Below, piece by piece: positions 8,649-18,446 of a stretch of 64,000 nt of DNA. This stretch comes from Leminorella richardii (lineage in GTDB: Bacteria; Pseudomonadota; Gammaproteobacteria; Enterobacterales; Enterobacteriaceae). The stretch is from contig NZ_LS483470.1 in assembly GCF_900478135.1 (NCBI RefSeq), positions 2,937,001-3,001,000 on the forward strand, written 5' to 3'. The position numbers and the translations under genes were made by a program. The notes beneath the pieces were generated by a model. It had not been told where the DNA came from and searched no databases. It saw only the letters and a program-made list of their open reading frames with translations. Each line of letters begins with the position of its first letter. Within the stretch, counting starts at the first letter, position 1.

Positions 8649-11489
8649 TTATTCCCCAAGCCACTTCTGCCAGCTTATTCTCACCTGTTCCCGCTCAGGG
8701 AGAAAAGCGTCCATCGTCACTTTCCCGGCCTTTTCCTGCAGCGCCATCCGGTGGATTTCATCACGCATGGAGACGTAGGCACGGGTCAGCGCCATGGCTT
8801 CTTCTTCATCCATAATCTGGTGGTTAGCCATCAGTTCAAAAATCCTGACGTTGTCCGGCCAGCGGGTCAGCTGCGGCTTGTCGTGAGCATAGCGCAGCAC
8901 CAGATACTGGGCGATAAACTCAATGTCGGTAATGCCGCCTTCATCTGCCTTCAGGTCAAACAGCGTATCGGACTTGCCGCCCAAGTGACCGCGCATTTTC
9001 TCGCGCATCTCGCGCACTTCCCGCTTGAGTGTTTCTTCATCACGTTCAAGGCACAGCGTGTCATGGCGAACGCGATCGAACGCGGCCTGTAGCGGCGCAT
9101 CGCCGTATACCAGCCGACTGCGCACCAGCGCCTGATGTTCCCAAGTCCAGGCCTCTTTGCGCTGATACTCATCAAAGGCCGCTAGCGTCGTGACCAACAG
9201 ACCTGACTCGCCGGACGGTCGCAGCCGAGCGTCGACTTCATACAGAATGCCGGACGCCATGCGGGCGCTAAACAGGTGCATAATGCGCTGCGCCAGCCTC
9301 AGGTAAAACTGCCTACCGTCGATGCTGCGCGGGCCGTCTGTGGAGATATTATCCGGGCAGTCGTTCAGAAATACCAAGTCCAGATCCGAACCATAGCCCA
9401 GTTCAATGCCTCCCAGTTTGCCGTAGCCAATCACCGCGAAGCCCAGTCCGTCCCTGTCGTGCAGATGAGTCGGCTGACCATAGCGAGCGGTCATCTGGAA
9501 CCATGCCTGCCTCACTACAGCGGCAATAATGGCCTCAGCTAAGTAGGTAAGGTGATCGCTGACCTTCATCACCGGCAGCGCGCCTGAGATATCTGCGGCA
9601 GCGGTGCGTAAAATATGGGTCTGCTTAAACTGACGCAGCGCTTCCAGCCGCTGCTCTTCGTCCTCTTCCGGCACCCGCAGCAAAAACTGGCGCAGCTCGT
9701 CGCGGTAGGCGCTGAGCGGAATAGCCTGATAAAGGGAGTTTACGTCCAGCAGCTCATCGAGCAGGATCGGGTAGTCCGCCAGCTGCTGTGCCACCATCGG
9801 TGACGCGGCGCACAGGCGAATCAGGTGGGTCATCGCTGACGGATATTCCACCAGCAGTTCTAAATAGGTCGTGCGCGTCACGATACAGGCAATCAGGTGG
9901 GTCAAGCGCGGCAGCAGACTGTCGGCATCATTCCGCTGGCAAACGTCTGCCAGTAGCCTTGGCATCAGGCGATCGAGAACATCGCGCCCGCGCTGCCCGA
10001 CAGCGCGCTTGTCCAGATCGTGCCGAAAGGCGTCAAGGTGCTCGCCTACCGCCCGACGCACCCCCTCGTCCAGCTTTGGCATCAGCGCCGTCAGCTCTTC
10101 TTCGCTTAACTCGTCTTGCCACAATGTGGCGTATCCCTGACAGCCCCGATCCTCTTCCCCCTCTTGCGCATCTTCGCCAATCAGCGAGCTGAAGATTTCT
10201 CGAACCGCCTGAGTATGGATCTCTAGCTCAGCCATCATCGCAGACCAATCTACGCAACCCATACCGTAGGCCAAACGTTCGCGGTTTAGCGCATCTGTCG
10301 GCAGCGTTTGAGTCTGCTGATCGTCAATGGCCTGTAGCAGATTTTCCAGTCGCCTCAGGTAAAGGTAGCTTTCCCGCAGCGCGTCAGCCTGCTCCTTTGT
10401 CAGCAGCTCCAATTCAGCAATCGCCAACAGAGTCGGCAGCAGCGCGTTCCCCTGTAGCTGCGGCTCTCGACCTCCGCGAATCAGCTGGAAAACCTGAGCG
10501 ATAAACTCAATCTCGCGAATACCCCCAGCGCCAAGCTTGATGTTATCCGCCAGCCCGCGGCGGCGAACCTCTCGGGAAATCATGCCTTTCATGCCGCGCA
10601 GCGACTGAATAACGCTAAAGTCGATATAGCGGCGAAACACAAACGGCCTCAGCATGCGCTTCAGCTCTTCGGCGTAAGGTTCTCCGGCATCCCCCATCAC
10701 GCGGGCTTTCACCATCGCGTAGCGCTCCCAGTCGCGCCCCTGTTCCTGATAGTAGTCTTCCAGCGCGCTAAAGCTAAACACCAGCGGCCCGCCGTCGCCA
10801 AACGGTCGCAGGCGCATGTCAACGCGGTAGACAAAGCCTTCCATCGTGACCTGATCCAGCGCTTTAATCAGGCGCTGCCCAAGGCGAGTAAAGAACTGTG
10901 CGTTGTCGAGCTGGCGTCGCCCCCCTTGGGTTTCGCCGTTTTCGGGATAGGCAAAAATCAAATCAATATCAGACGAAAAATTCAGCTCGCCGCCACCCAG
11001 TTTCCCCATGCCTAAAATCAACAGCGGCTGCGCCTCGCCCTCACTGTTAACCGGTGTCCCCCACTCTCGACAGCACTGCTCGTACAGCCAGTCGCGCGCA
11101 CTGACAATGAGCACCTCCGCCAGTTCGCTGAGCTGCGCCAGCGTCTGCTGTGTGGTGCACAGAGACAGGCTCTGCGCCCAAGAAATGCGCGTCAGCATTC
11201 GACGGCGAAACAGGCGCAGCGCTCTCATCAGTGAAACCTCATCCACCGCATCGGCCATGGCTTCCTCCAGCCACTCGCGATAGCGCTGGGCATCATCCCC
11301 CTGCGGAGGAACCTGATGCAGCTCCTTCAGCCAGTCAGGCTGAAGCGCCAGACTTTCACTGACGAAATCACTCAAGGCCAGCGCAACACCGTCCTCCAAA
11401 GAGAGGTTCACGGCGGAAGGTTCCTGAGCGGCAAGATCGCTCTGTCGCTTAAGGCGCTGGGTTTCAAGCAATGGAGAAAGCGGTAGCAT
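8649..11489 (-). CDS. glnE: Bifunctional glutamine synthetase adenylyltransferase/adenylyl-removing enzyme GlnE
   Basis: 946 aa, identical in length to E. coli GlnE. It attaches or phosphorolytically removes AMP on glutamine synthetase in response to PII. Two nucleotidyltransferase domains are visible: 'GMGKLGGGELNFSSDIDLIF' (about residues 160-180, deadenylylation half) and 'GYGKLGGIELGYGSDLDLVF' (about 683-703, adenylylation half), each with a DxD metal pair. 'GGIREIEFIAQVFQLIRGG' and 'GGITDIEFIAQYLVLRYA' are the matching inter-domain helices. AAGGAT precedes the ATG. It lies 23 bp downstream of ygiF, as in E. coli, and is probably co-transcribed with it. Confidence 0.97.
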   Translation of the reverse strand: MLPLSPLLETQRLKRQSDLAAQEPSAVNLSLEDGVALALSDFVSESLALQPDWLKELHQVPPQGDDAQRYREWLEEAMADAVDEVSLMRALRLFRRRMLTRISWAQSLSLCTTQQTLAQLSELAEVLIVSARDWLYEQCCREWGTPVNSEGEAQPLLILGMGKLGGGELNFSSDIDLIFAYPENGETQGGRRQLDNAQFFTRLGQRLIKALDQVTMEGFVYRVDMRLRPFGDGGPLVFSFSALEDYYQEQGRDWERYAMVKARVMGDAGEPYAEELKRMLRPFVFRRYIDFSVIQSLRGMKGMISREVRRRGLADNIKLGAGGIREIEFIAQVFQLIRGGREPQLQGNALLPTLLAIAELELLTKEQADALRESYLYLRRLENLLQAIDDQQTQTLPTDALNRERLAYGMGCVDWSAMMAELEIHTQAVREIFSSLIGEDAQEGEEDRGCQGYATLWQDELSEEELTALMPKLDEGVRRAVGEHLDAFRHDLDKRAVGQRGRDVLDRLMPRLLADVCQRNDADSLLPRLTHLIACIVTRTTYLELLVEYPSAMTHLIRLCAASPMVAQQLADYPILLDELLDVNSLYQAIPLSAYRDELRQFLLRVPEEDEEQRLEALRQFKQTHILRTAAADISGALPVMKVSDHLTYLAEAIIAAVVRQAWFQMTARYGQPTHLHDRDGLGFAVIGYGKLGGIELGYGSDLDLVFLNDCPDNISTDGPRSIDGRQFYLRLAQRIMHLFSARMASGILYEVDARLRPSGESGLLVTTLAAFDEYQRKEAWTWEHQALVRSRLVYGDAPLQAAFDRVRHDTLCLERDEETLKREVREMREKMRGHLGGKSDTLFDLKADEGGITDIEFIAQYLVLRYAHDKPQLTRWPDNVRIFELMANHQIMDEEEAMALTRAYVSMRDEIHRMALQEKAGKVTMDAFLPEREQVRISWQKWLGE

Positions 11490-11512
11490 GAAATATCCTT
11501 ACTGAAAAAAGA

Positions 11513-12802
11513 TCAGGCGGGCCGATCGCCGTTTAGCCAAAATGCGGGCTGAGTCAGCGCTTTCTGTCGCTGGGTGTCGCGATCGCACTGACCATCATAA
11601 AGCTGCTGCCAGGTATCGATATAGGCTTCCGCTGCTTCTGAATAAGCGCCTGACAGCAGCCAAAAGGCGATGATCAGTCGTTCAAGACGGGGCTTCTGGT
11701 CGCGATATTCATCCGACGACAGCGTAGAATGAAAGGCTTCTTTAAGCTCGGCTCGGCAGCGCGACAGAGCGACGTCCGCAAAGCGCTTAAACGAGCCACT
11801 GAGCTTTTTCTCATCCCGCTCGTCAATAAAACCGCGCCAGCGCTGGCCGTTTGTCCAATCCATGACCGCCAGCTTGAGAGCCAGATAGCCTTCGCCATAG
11901 CAAATATCCCTCGCTGCATGGCGAGTCGCCAGCTTCGCTTCCAGCGCTAGCAGCTGTTCCCGCAGCGCGCTCGACGCCTTGCGGGGAATAATGCTTCCCA
12001 GCAGCGCTATCGCCTGTCTGATAGCCACCAGCGCACGTCTAACCTCTTGTTGAGCGCCAGCGTGGCCTGCAAACCAGTCGGCCTCTCCGCGCTGCCAGCG
12101 AGCCAGCGACCACTCCAGCGCTGCGCTGAAGCCCTGTTCTACGCTCGCGCGAGCGGGAAGCATTAGCGGCGTAAACGGCAGCGTCGCTGGCTCTACGCTT
12201 TCGGTCAAAAGCCGATAGCCTCGCGCTGCCTTACTCTGACTCCCCAAGCGAATGCCCGATGTAGAAGACAGCCGCTTCGCCAGCGCCAGAACGTCTTCCA
12301 GACGCCCCTCTTTCAGCTCCATTTCCAGTTCGCTAATCGGTTCGCTACGCCCGTCGGCCTTAATTTCGCCCTGATCCAGCGCGACTTCAATTCGGCTCTC
12401 TCCTTCATTCACTAACCAGGCCTCACGGGTAAAGTCGGTGGTAAAGAGAGGGGCAAGCTTTCCATCAAGCAGGGAAACGTCAATCCCCTCTGGCCACGCC
12501 TCCTGCGGCAGCAGGCCAATGTTCAAACCGTCGCTTTCCAGCGGTACGTTATGCTCAGCGCGGTGCGATACGCCCCCCACCGTTTTGCCACCGGACTTCA
12601 GCGTCATTTCGTAACGCCCATTGTGCCCTCGAACGCGCAGCCCGATCCGGTGACGACGTAAAATGCCGTCCGCCGTGTCGTAATAAGCATTAGACAGGTG
12701 CAGCGTGCCGTGTTCCAGCACAGGCCAGTCAAGGATCTGCGCCTTCAGCGCCGCAGTGGCCTCTGGCTCAACGATAAACTTCAGTTCAACTTCAATACTC
12801 AT
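11513..12802 (-). CDS. ygiF: Inorganic triphosphatase YgiF (CYTH-CHAD)
   Basis: 429 aa from the ATG at 12802, where AGGAACAGG precedes; 12 further in-frame codons upstream lack homology. The CYTH domain starts at once with the family ExExK signature (MSIEVELKF) and continues with acidic and basic tunnel residues (RHRIGLRVR, ELEMELKEG) that bind triphosphate and metal. The C-terminal half, from about residue 215, is a CHAD domain with conserved histidine/arginine helices ('HAGAQQEVRRALVAIRQA'). The E. coli enzyme hydrolyses inorganic tripolyphosphate. It is first in a two-gene operon with glnE and divergent from ygiM. Confidence 0.93.
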   Translation of the reverse strand: MSIEVELKFIVEPEATAALKAQILDWPVLEHGTLHLSNAYYDTADGILRRHRIGLRVRGHNGRYEMTLKSGGKTVGGVSHRAEHNVPLESDGLNIGLLPQEAWPEGIDVSLLDGKLAPLFTTDFTREAWLVNEGESRIEVALDQGEIKADGRSEPISELEMELKEGRLEDVLALAKRLSSTSGIRLGSQSKAARGYRLLTESVEPATLPFTPLMLPARASVEQGFSAALEWSLARWQRGEADWFAGHAGAQQEVRRALVAIRQAIALLGSIIPRKASSALREQLLALEAKLATRHAARDICYGEGYLALKLAVMDWTNGQRWRGFIDERDEKKLSGSFKRFADVALSRCRAELKEAFHSTLSSDEYRDQKPRLERLIIAFWLLSGAYSEAAEAYIDTWQQLYDGQCDRDTQRQKALTQPAFWLNGDRPA

Positions 12803-13007
12803 AGACCTGTTCCTATCACCGTCATGACGCACTTGCATTTACATAATGGCGAGCAGTGTAACAATTTCTACCGTTTTTCAGGAAAATAACCGTTAAGGAA
12901 AGGCAATTATTCCCATTTAGCCGGGTTTTTACATTGCACCCTGCATCTGAAATCTCTACTATCCATAGACATGTTATTTCGCTACGGAAGATAAAAAAAT
13001 ACCGCCG

Positions 13008-13631
13008 ATGCTTAAATTCAACCGATTCTCGACTCTTCTGCTGATCTCATTCAGCATCGCTGCTTTCAGCGCTAGCGCGGCAGAAGTCCGCTATATCTCA
13101 GATAATCTTATCACCTATCTGCGCGGCGGTCCGTCGGATAGCCACCGCATTACCGGAGCTATTAACGCCGGTGAAAAGGTTCAGCTTCTTAGCACCAGCA
13201 GCGACGGCAAGTATGCGCAAATTACAGATTCCAAGGGCCGCACCGCATGGATCCCTCAGGCTCAGCTAAGCACTGAGCCCAGCCTGAGTGAGAAAGTGCC
13301 CGCGCTGGAGCAGCAGGTTAAAGATCTGACTGACAGGCTGGCCAATATCGATAATAGCTGGAACCAGCGCACCTCTGAAATGCAGCAGAAGGTGTCCAGC
13401 AGCGATGGCATTATCAATGAATTAAAGCAGGAAAATCAGAAGCTGAAGGAAGAGCTGGTCGCCGCCCAAAAGAGAGTCAGCGACATTGGCCTACAGCTGG
13501 ATGACAAACAGCGCACCATTATTCAGCAGTGGTTTATGTACGGCGGCGGCGTTGCTGGCATTGGCCTGCTGTTAGGCCTGGTTCTGCCGCACCTGATCCC
13601 GCGCCGTAAAAAAGACCGCTGGATGAACTGA
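13008..13631 (+). CDS. ygiM: YgiM, SH3-domain inner-membrane protein
   Basis: 207 aa. Signal-like N-terminus (residues 1-24), a bacterial SH3 domain (about 27-90, from 'RYISDNLITYLRGGPSDSHR' to 'AWIPQAQL'), a heptad-rich coiled coil (about 98-165), one membrane helix (about 172-192) and a basic tail RRKKDRWMN. This is the TIGR04211 architecture. Role is not well established; SH3b domains usually contact cell-wall or envelope targets. It lies immediately upstream of cca as in E. coli, with a terminator between. Confidence 0.9.
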   Translation: MLKFNRFSTLLLISFSIAAFSASAAEVRYISDNLITYLRGGPSDSHRITGAINAGEKVQLLSTSSDGKYAQITDSKGRTAWIPQAQLSTEPSLSEKVPALEQQVKDLTDRLANIDNSWNQRTSEMQQKVSSSDGIINELKQENQKLKEELVAAQKRVSDIGLQLDDKQRTIIQQWFMYGGGVAGIGLLLGLVLPHLIPRRKKDRWMN

Positions 13632-13656
13632 TCGCCCGCTGTTAAAAAACCGTAGC

Positions 13657-13688
13657 AACGCCGACGCCCTTTGGTCGGCGTTTTTATT
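13657..13688 (+). terminator. Rho-independent terminator of ygiM
   Basis: AACGCCGAC, 8-nt loop, GTCGGCGTT, then TTTTATT. It ends 37 bp before the cca start. Confidence 0.8.
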
Positions 13689-13724
13689 CAAAACGTCTGG
13701 ATACGCTTTTTGCGCGGAGGCGAT

Positions 13725-14957
13725 GTGAAAACCTATCTCGTTGGCGGTGCTGTCCGCGATTCTCTGCTGGGGCTGCCCGTTCACGAACGCGACTGGGTGG
13801 TCGTCGGCGCTACGCCTGAGCAGATGCTCTCTCTTGGATACCAGCAGGTAGGGAAAGACTTTCCGGTTTTTCTCCATCCCAAAACTCGCGATGAGCATGC
13901 CCTAGCGCGGACAGAGCGCAAGACCGGCTCCGGCTATACTGGATTTACCTGCTACAGCGCGCCGGACGTGACGCTGGAGCAGGATCTGCTAAGGCGTGAC
14001 CTGACCATTAACGCCATCGCACAGGATGCCGAAGGCGGCATTATCGACCCCTACTTTGGTGAGCGCGATCTGCAACAAAAAGTGCTGCGCCACGTCTCCC
14101 CGGCGTTTAGAGAAGATCCCGTGCGCGTGCTGCGCGTCGCCCGATTCGCCGCCCGCTTTGCGCCGCTGGGCTTTACCATTGCGCCAGAAACTCAGCGGCT
14201 GATGACAAACATCGTCAAGGACGGAGAAATCTCCTACCTGACGCCAGAGCGCGTTTGGAAAGAGACGGAGAAAGCGCTCAATACCGACGCGCCTCAGATT
14301 TTCTTTCAGGCGCTGCGCGACTGCGGCGCGCTGGCCGTTCTGTTCCCCGAGCTGGACGCGCTGTTTGGCGTCCCCGCACCGGAAAAATGGCACCCGGAAA
14401 TCGATACTGGCGTGCACGTTCTGATGGTGCTGGAAATGGCTGCTCGTCTGAGCGATGACGTCGATGTGCGCTTTTCTGCGCTGTTTCACGATGTGGGTAA
14501 AGGACTCACTCCTCCTGAGCTTTGGCCTCACCATCGCGGTCACGGTCTGGCAGGCATTCAACTGGTGGAAGACGTCTGCCAGCGCTACCGCATCCCTAAT
14601 GCCACACGCGAACTTGCCCGACTGGTGTCAGAGTTTCACGACAGGATCCACACCGCTTACGAGCTTCGTGCAGAAAGCCTCCTTGGGATGTTTGACGCTG
14701 TTGACGTCTGGCGCAAGCCGCAGCGTCTGGAGCAGCTTCTGACTGTGAGCGAAGCCGACTATCGCGGTCGAGCCGGGTGGCAGGAAAGGCTTTATCCACA
14801 GGCCGAGTACGTTCGGGAAGCCTACCGCGTTGCCAGCAGAGTCAGCGTAAAAGAGATCGTCAGCGCTGGGTTTACCGGTAGTGCGATTAAAGAAGAGCTC
14901 AAGAAGCGGCAGCTCGTCGCCCTCAACGCGTGGAAAAGCCAGCAGGCACAGCCGTAG
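13725..14957 (+). CDS. cca: Multifunctional CCA-adding enzyme (tRNA nucleotidyltransferase)
   Basis: 410 aa from a GTG at 13725 with an ideal GGAGG four bases upstream; this gives the exact family N-terminus VKTYLVGGAVRD. An earlier ATG (13671) would overlap the ygiM terminator. The nucleotidyltransferase core has the GGAVRD and ERDWVVVG (ExDxxVVG type) motifs, 'RRDLTINAIA' and 'EDPVRVLRVARFAARF'. An HD phosphohydrolase domain follows ('LFHDVGKG' near residue 255). The enzyme builds and repairs the tRNA 3' CCA end, and the HD domain adds 2',3'-cyclic phosphodiesterase and phosphatase activity. Confidence 0.96.
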   Translation: MKTYLVGGAVRDSLLGLPVHERDWVVVGATPEQMLSLGYQQVGKDFPVFLHPKTRDEHALARTERKTGSGYTGFTCYSAPDVTLEQDLLRRDLTINAIAQDAEGGIIDPYFGERDLQQKVLRHVSPAFREDPVRVLRVARFAARFAPLGFTIAPETQRLMTNIVKDGEISYLTPERVWKETEKALNTDAPQIFFQALRDCGALAVLFPELDALFGVPAPEKWHPEIDTGVHVLMVLEMAARLSDDVDVRFSALFHDVGKGLTPPELWPHHRGHGLAGIQLVEDVCQRYRIPNATRELARLVSEFHDRIHTAYELRAESLLGMFDAVDVWRKPQRLEQLLTVSEADYRGRAGWQERLYPQAEYVREAYRVASRVSVKEIVSAGFTGSAIKEELKKRQLVALNAWKSQQAQP

Positions 14958-14983
14958 ACAGCCCAAATTGGCCCAACAAGCAT

Positions 14984-15024
14984 AAACACAAACGCCCGGC
15001 TTTCACCGGGCGTTTGTGTTTTTA
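14984..15024. terminator. Bidirectional terminator between cca and bacA
   Basis: A 16-bp perfect stem (AAACACAAACGCCCGG and its complement) with a 6-nt loop, with a T run on the plus side and an A run on the other. It serves both convergent genes. Confidence 0.9.
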
Positions 15025-15051
15025 GCACCTGCTGTTCACGGGCTTATCGAA

Positions 15052-15882
15052 TCAGAAAAATACCAGATAAATCACGCCCGCCACAAAGAAGCGGTAAATA
15101 GCAAACGGAATAAAAGAGAAGCGTTTAATGACGCTCAGGAAGGTTTTAATCGCCACCAGTGCCACGAGAAACGCGGTGACAAAGCCCACGGCGAACATCG
15201 GCAGATCGCTCCACGCCAAGTGCCCCAGGCTCTTGTACATCACCAGTATCGTCGCTCCCAGCATCATCGGTACTGCCAGAATGAACGAAAACTCTGATGC
15301 CGCATAGCGGCTTACGCCAAGCAGCATACCGCCAGAAATCGTCGCGCCAGAGCGGGAGAATCCGGGCCACAGAGCCAAACACTGGAAACAGCCAATAATA
15401 AAGGCCTGCCGATAGCTTACATCGTCCAGCCCCTCGGCTCTTGGCTGCTTAGGCTTGAGCAGTTCAGCGGCAATGAGCAGCAGGCCGCCCGCAATCAGCG
15501 CGTACATCACGGTCTTCGCGCCGAAGAGATTCTCTTTGATGGTATCGTGCAACGCAAAGCCGGCGATTACAGCAGGCAGCATGCCGAGAATAATATGGAT
15601 CAGCGTTAAACGCCCTGTGCCTTTTCCTTCGCGAAGCGGCTCTTTTTGACCAAAGTGGATACCAATAAGTCCAAACAGGCGACGCCAGAACACTACCACT
15701 ACCGCCAGAATCGACCCTAGCTGGATAACCACTTCAAACGTTGAGGCTGTATCGCCGGAAAAGCCTAAAAACTCGCCAACAATGATCATATGCCCGGTGG
15801 AAGACACCGGTAAAAACTCGGTAAGACCTTCAACAACGCCGAGAATAAACGCAACGACCAGCTCGTGTACCCCACCCATCAA
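15052..15882 (-). CDS. bacA: Undecaprenyl-diphosphate phosphatase BacA/UppP
   Basis: 276 aa integral membrane protein with about eight hydrophobic helices. It recycles undecaprenyl pyrophosphate to the monophosphate lipid carrier for peptidoglycan and other glycans. Family signatures: 'GVVEGLTEFLPVSSTGH' (residues 15-31; conserved Glu and His) and 'PGFSRSGATISGG' (about 170-182; catalytic Arg/Ser loop). Two adjacent ATGs are possible; AAGGTG precedes both. Order cca-bacA-folB is the ancestral enterobacterial one. Confidence 0.96.
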   Translation of the reverse strand: MMGGVHELVVAFILGVVEGLTEFLPVSSTGHMIIVGEFLGFSGDTASTFEVVIQLGSILAVVVVFWRRLFGLIGIHFGQKEPLREGKGTGRLTLIHIILGMLPAVIAGFALHDTIKENLFGAKTVMYALIAGGLLLIAAELLKPKQPRAEGLDDVSYRQAFIIGCFQCLALWPGFSRSGATISGGMLLGVSRYAASEFSFILAVPMMLGATILVMYKSLGHLAWSDLPMFAVGFVTAFLVALVAIKTFLSVIKRFSFIPFAIYRFFVAGVIYLVFF

Positions 15883-15993
15883 AAAACACCTTATACAAGA
15901 AAAAAGACAAAAAAAGGGGCCTTCCTAGAAAGACCCGTAAACGTTTTATCCATATGCTCAGACAGGCCGCTGTGCAATTAGTTCAATGTGTTG

Positions 15994-16353
15994 TTAGACA
16001 TTACGAAAACCACGCTCAATTACCACGCCAACGCTCTTCGCCCGTGCAACGGCGCCCGGTTTGTCCAGACGAATTTTAACCCAAGGAACGGAAAAGCGCT
16101 GCATTAAAAGAGTGGCCACTTCTTCCGCAACCCGTTCAATCAGCGCAAAACGGCCTTTTTCCACGAGCTCAACAATCGCGTCGCTGACCTCAGCATAGTT
16201 CAGGCAGTCCACAACGTCGTCGCTGGCTGCGGGCTTTCGGTTGTCCCAGCCCATTTCGATATCGAACACTAAACGCTGCGTGATAGTCTGTTCCCAATCA
16301 TAAACGCCAATTGTTGCAAACGCTTCAAGGCGTTCTATAAAGACAGTATCCAT
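15994..16353 (-). CDS. folB: Dihydroneopterin aldolase FolB
   Basis: 119 aa, full family length. It cleaves 7,8-dihydroneopterin to 6-hydroxymethyl-dihydropterin plus glycolaldehyde in folate synthesis. Visible motifs are 'IGVYDWEQ' (pterin-binding Glu), 'CLNYAEVSDAI', 'ALIERVAEEVATLLM' and 'IRLDKPGAVARA' with the catalytic Lys. A GAGTC stretch precedes the ATG. It is divergent from plsY, as in E. coli. Confidence 0.96.
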   Translation of the reverse strand: MDTVFIERLEAFATIGVYDWEQTITQRLVFDIEMGWDNRKPAASDDVVDCLNYAEVSDAIVELVEKGRFALIERVAEEVATLLMQRFSVPWVKIRLDKPGAVARAKSVGVVIERGFRNV

Positions 16354-16514
16354 GACTCGACTCTCTGTTTTTCAATTAAGACATACCACTTTTTACTGAA
16401 TATGCGTATTATTCACACATATTATCCACATATAGTCAGGCCGTGTCCCGCGATTATCCGTCACAGGTAGCGGCCTTAGATCCACCCGATAACCGTAAAA
16501 CGAGGAGCGAGTTT

Positions 16515-17153
16515 ATGAGTGCTATCGCGCTTGGCATGATCATTATCGCTTATCTGTGCGGCTCCATTTCCAGTGCCGTGCTGGTGTGTCGAATCGCTAG
16601 GCTGCCGGATCCCCGAGAAAACGGCTCCGGTAACCCTGGCGCAACCAACGTGCTGCGCATTGGCGGCAAGGGTGCCGCTGCCGCTGTACTCATTTTTGAC
16701 GTGCTCAAAGGGATGATCCCCGTCTGGATCGCCTACAAGCTTGACCTGCCGCCGTTCTTACTGGGTATGGTCGCTATCGCCGCCTGCCTTGGCCACATCT
16801 ACCCCATTTTCTTTCACTTTCGCGGCGGTAAAGGTGTCGCAACCGCTTTCGGCGCTATCGCCCCCATCGGCTGGGATCTCACCGGCCTGATGACCGGCAC
16901 TTGGCTGTTGACGGTGCTGCTAAGCGGCTATTCATCACTAGGCGCGATAATCAGCGCGCTGATTGCGCCATTTTATGCCTGGTGGTTTAAGCCCCAGTTT
17001 ACCTTTCCCGTCGCCATGCTCTCCTGCCTAGTGCTGATCCGGCACCATGATAACATTCAGCGCCTGTGGCGCGGTCAGGAAAGCAAAATCTGGGATCGGT
17101 TTCGCAAAAAGAAAAACGGCGACGCGCCTGGTAAAGACGAATCGCCGGAATAA
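16515..17153 (+). CDS. plsY: Glycerol-3-phosphate acyltransferase PlsY
   Basis: 212 aa from the ATG at 16515, with GAGGAGCGA just upstream; the ORF is open 72 bases earlier but without homology. PlsY transfers acyl from acyl-phosphate to glycerol-3-phosphate at the inner membrane, the first step of phospholipid synthesis. Motifs: 'GSISSAVLVCR', 'GSGNPGATNVLR' (phosphate-binding loop), 'FRGGKGVATAFG' and 'RHHDNIQRL'. Five membrane helices are evident, with a basic C-terminal tail. Confidence 0.96.
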   Translation: MSAIALGMIIIAYLCGSISSAVLVCRIARLPDPRENGSGNPGATNVLRIGGKGAAAAVLIFDVLKGMIPVWIAYKLDLPPFLLGMVAIAACLGHIYPIFFHFRGGKGVATAFGAIAPIGWDLTGLMTGTWLLTVLLSGYSSLGAIISALIAPFYAWWFKPQFTFPVAMLSCLVLIRHHDNIQRLWRGQESKIWDRFRKKKNGDAPGKDESPE

Positions 17154-17160
17154 TGACCGA

Positions 17161-18183
17161 CTAGCCTGCGCTGACCTGAGGCAGCTCTTCCAGCGGCCAG
17201 CGGGGGCGAACAATCACCGGCAGATCGGCGTGTTCCCCCGCCTTCAGTCTGACCATTCCCGCATAGGCAATCATCGCGCCGTTATCAGTACAAAACTCGG
17301 GGCGCGCGTAAAACACTTCGCCACCACGAGCAGCCATCATTTCCGCCAGTTTTTTACGCAACGTTCGGTTGGCGCTGACGCCTCCCGCCATCACCAGTCG
17401 CGTAAAGCCGGTTTGATCCAGCGCCCGACGGCACTTGATTGCCAGCGTGTCTACAACGGCGTCTTCAAACGCTCGGGCGATGTCCGCTTTGGTTTGTTCA
17501 TCGTCCCCAGACTGGCGAACCGTATTGGCCGCATAGGTTTTCAGGCCGGAAAAGCTGAAATCCAGCCCCGGTCGGTCAGTCATCGGTCGGGGGAAAGTAA
17601 AGCGATCTGCAGAGCCTGACTGCGCCATTTTTGACAGCATCGGCCCTCCGGGGTAGTCCAGCCCCAGCAGCTTGGCGGTTTTATCAAACGCCTCACCCGC
17701 CGCATCGTCAATCGACTCGCCCAACAGCTGATACTGCCCAATGCCGGTAACGCTGATAAGCTGGGTATGACCACCGGAAACCAGTAGCGCAACAAAGGGG
17801 AACGCAGGAGGATTATCCTCCAGCATCGGCGCCAGAAGGTGCCCTTCCATATGGTGAACGGCCACGGCAGGCACGTTCCACGCCATCGCCAGAGAGCGGC
17901 CAATGGTTGCCCCCACCAGTAAAGCGCCAATGAGCCCCGGACCGGCCGTATAGGCAACGCCGTCGATATCTTTCGGCGTCAGCCCTGCCTGCGCCATCGC
18001 CGCCTGAATCAGCGGCACTGTCTTACGCACGTGATCGCGCGAGGCAAGCTCCGGCACTACGCCGCCATAATCGGCATGCAGTTTGACCTGACTGTAGAGC
18101 CGATCGGCCAAAAGCCCCCGCTCGTCATCATAAATAGCCACGCCGGTTTCATCACACGACGTTTCAATACCTAGAATGCGCAT
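17161..18183 (-). CDS. tsaD: tRNA N6-threonylcarbamoyladenosine transferase TsaD
   Basis: 340 aa. The ASKHA-fold catalytic subunit of the t6A37 complex with TsaB and TsaE; it transfers the threonylcarbamoyl group to A37 of ANN-decoding tRNAs. The metal-binding HxEGH (VHHMEGHLL, near residue 110), 'LVSGGHTQL', 'LDYPGGP', 'MAGGVSANRTLR' and 'CTDNGAMIAYAG' (Asp ligand) motifs are all intact. Its stop faces plsY across 7 bp. Confidence 0.97.
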   Translation of the reverse strand: MRILGIETSCDETGVAIYDDERGLLADRLYSQVKLHADYGGVVPELASRDHVRKTVPLIQAAMAQAGLTPKDIDGVAYTAGPGLIGALLVGATIGRSLAMAWNVPAVAVHHMEGHLLAPMLEDNPPAFPFVALLVSGGHTQLISVTGIGQYQLLGESIDDAAGEAFDKTAKLLGLDYPGGPMLSKMAQSGSADRFTFPRPMTDRPGLDFSFSGLKTYAANTVRQSGDDEQTKADIARAFEDAVVDTLAIKCRRALDQTGFTRLVMAGGVSANRTLRKKLAEMMAARGGEVFYARPEFCTDNGAMIAYAGMVRLKAGEHADLPVIVRPRWPLEELPQVSAG

Positions 18184-18446
18184 ATCTTGTTAATCCGCTG
18201 GAACCTTAGAAAACAGCGGCAATAATAGCATAAGGAAGCGATGACTTAACGACCGCCTTGCGTAAAAATGCTACTTGATAGCGACATCCGCCTACAGATT
18301 CCGTTAAACTACGCGACTAATAAAGCTCGCTGAAGAGTTCCTGTCGTAAAGAAAGCCCCATCGCTGTGTATATGCCACTGCACAGGTGTTGTGCTACGCT
18401 TTTCGGCGTCCGTTACATTTAAAACAACCACTTGATCGAGACTGAA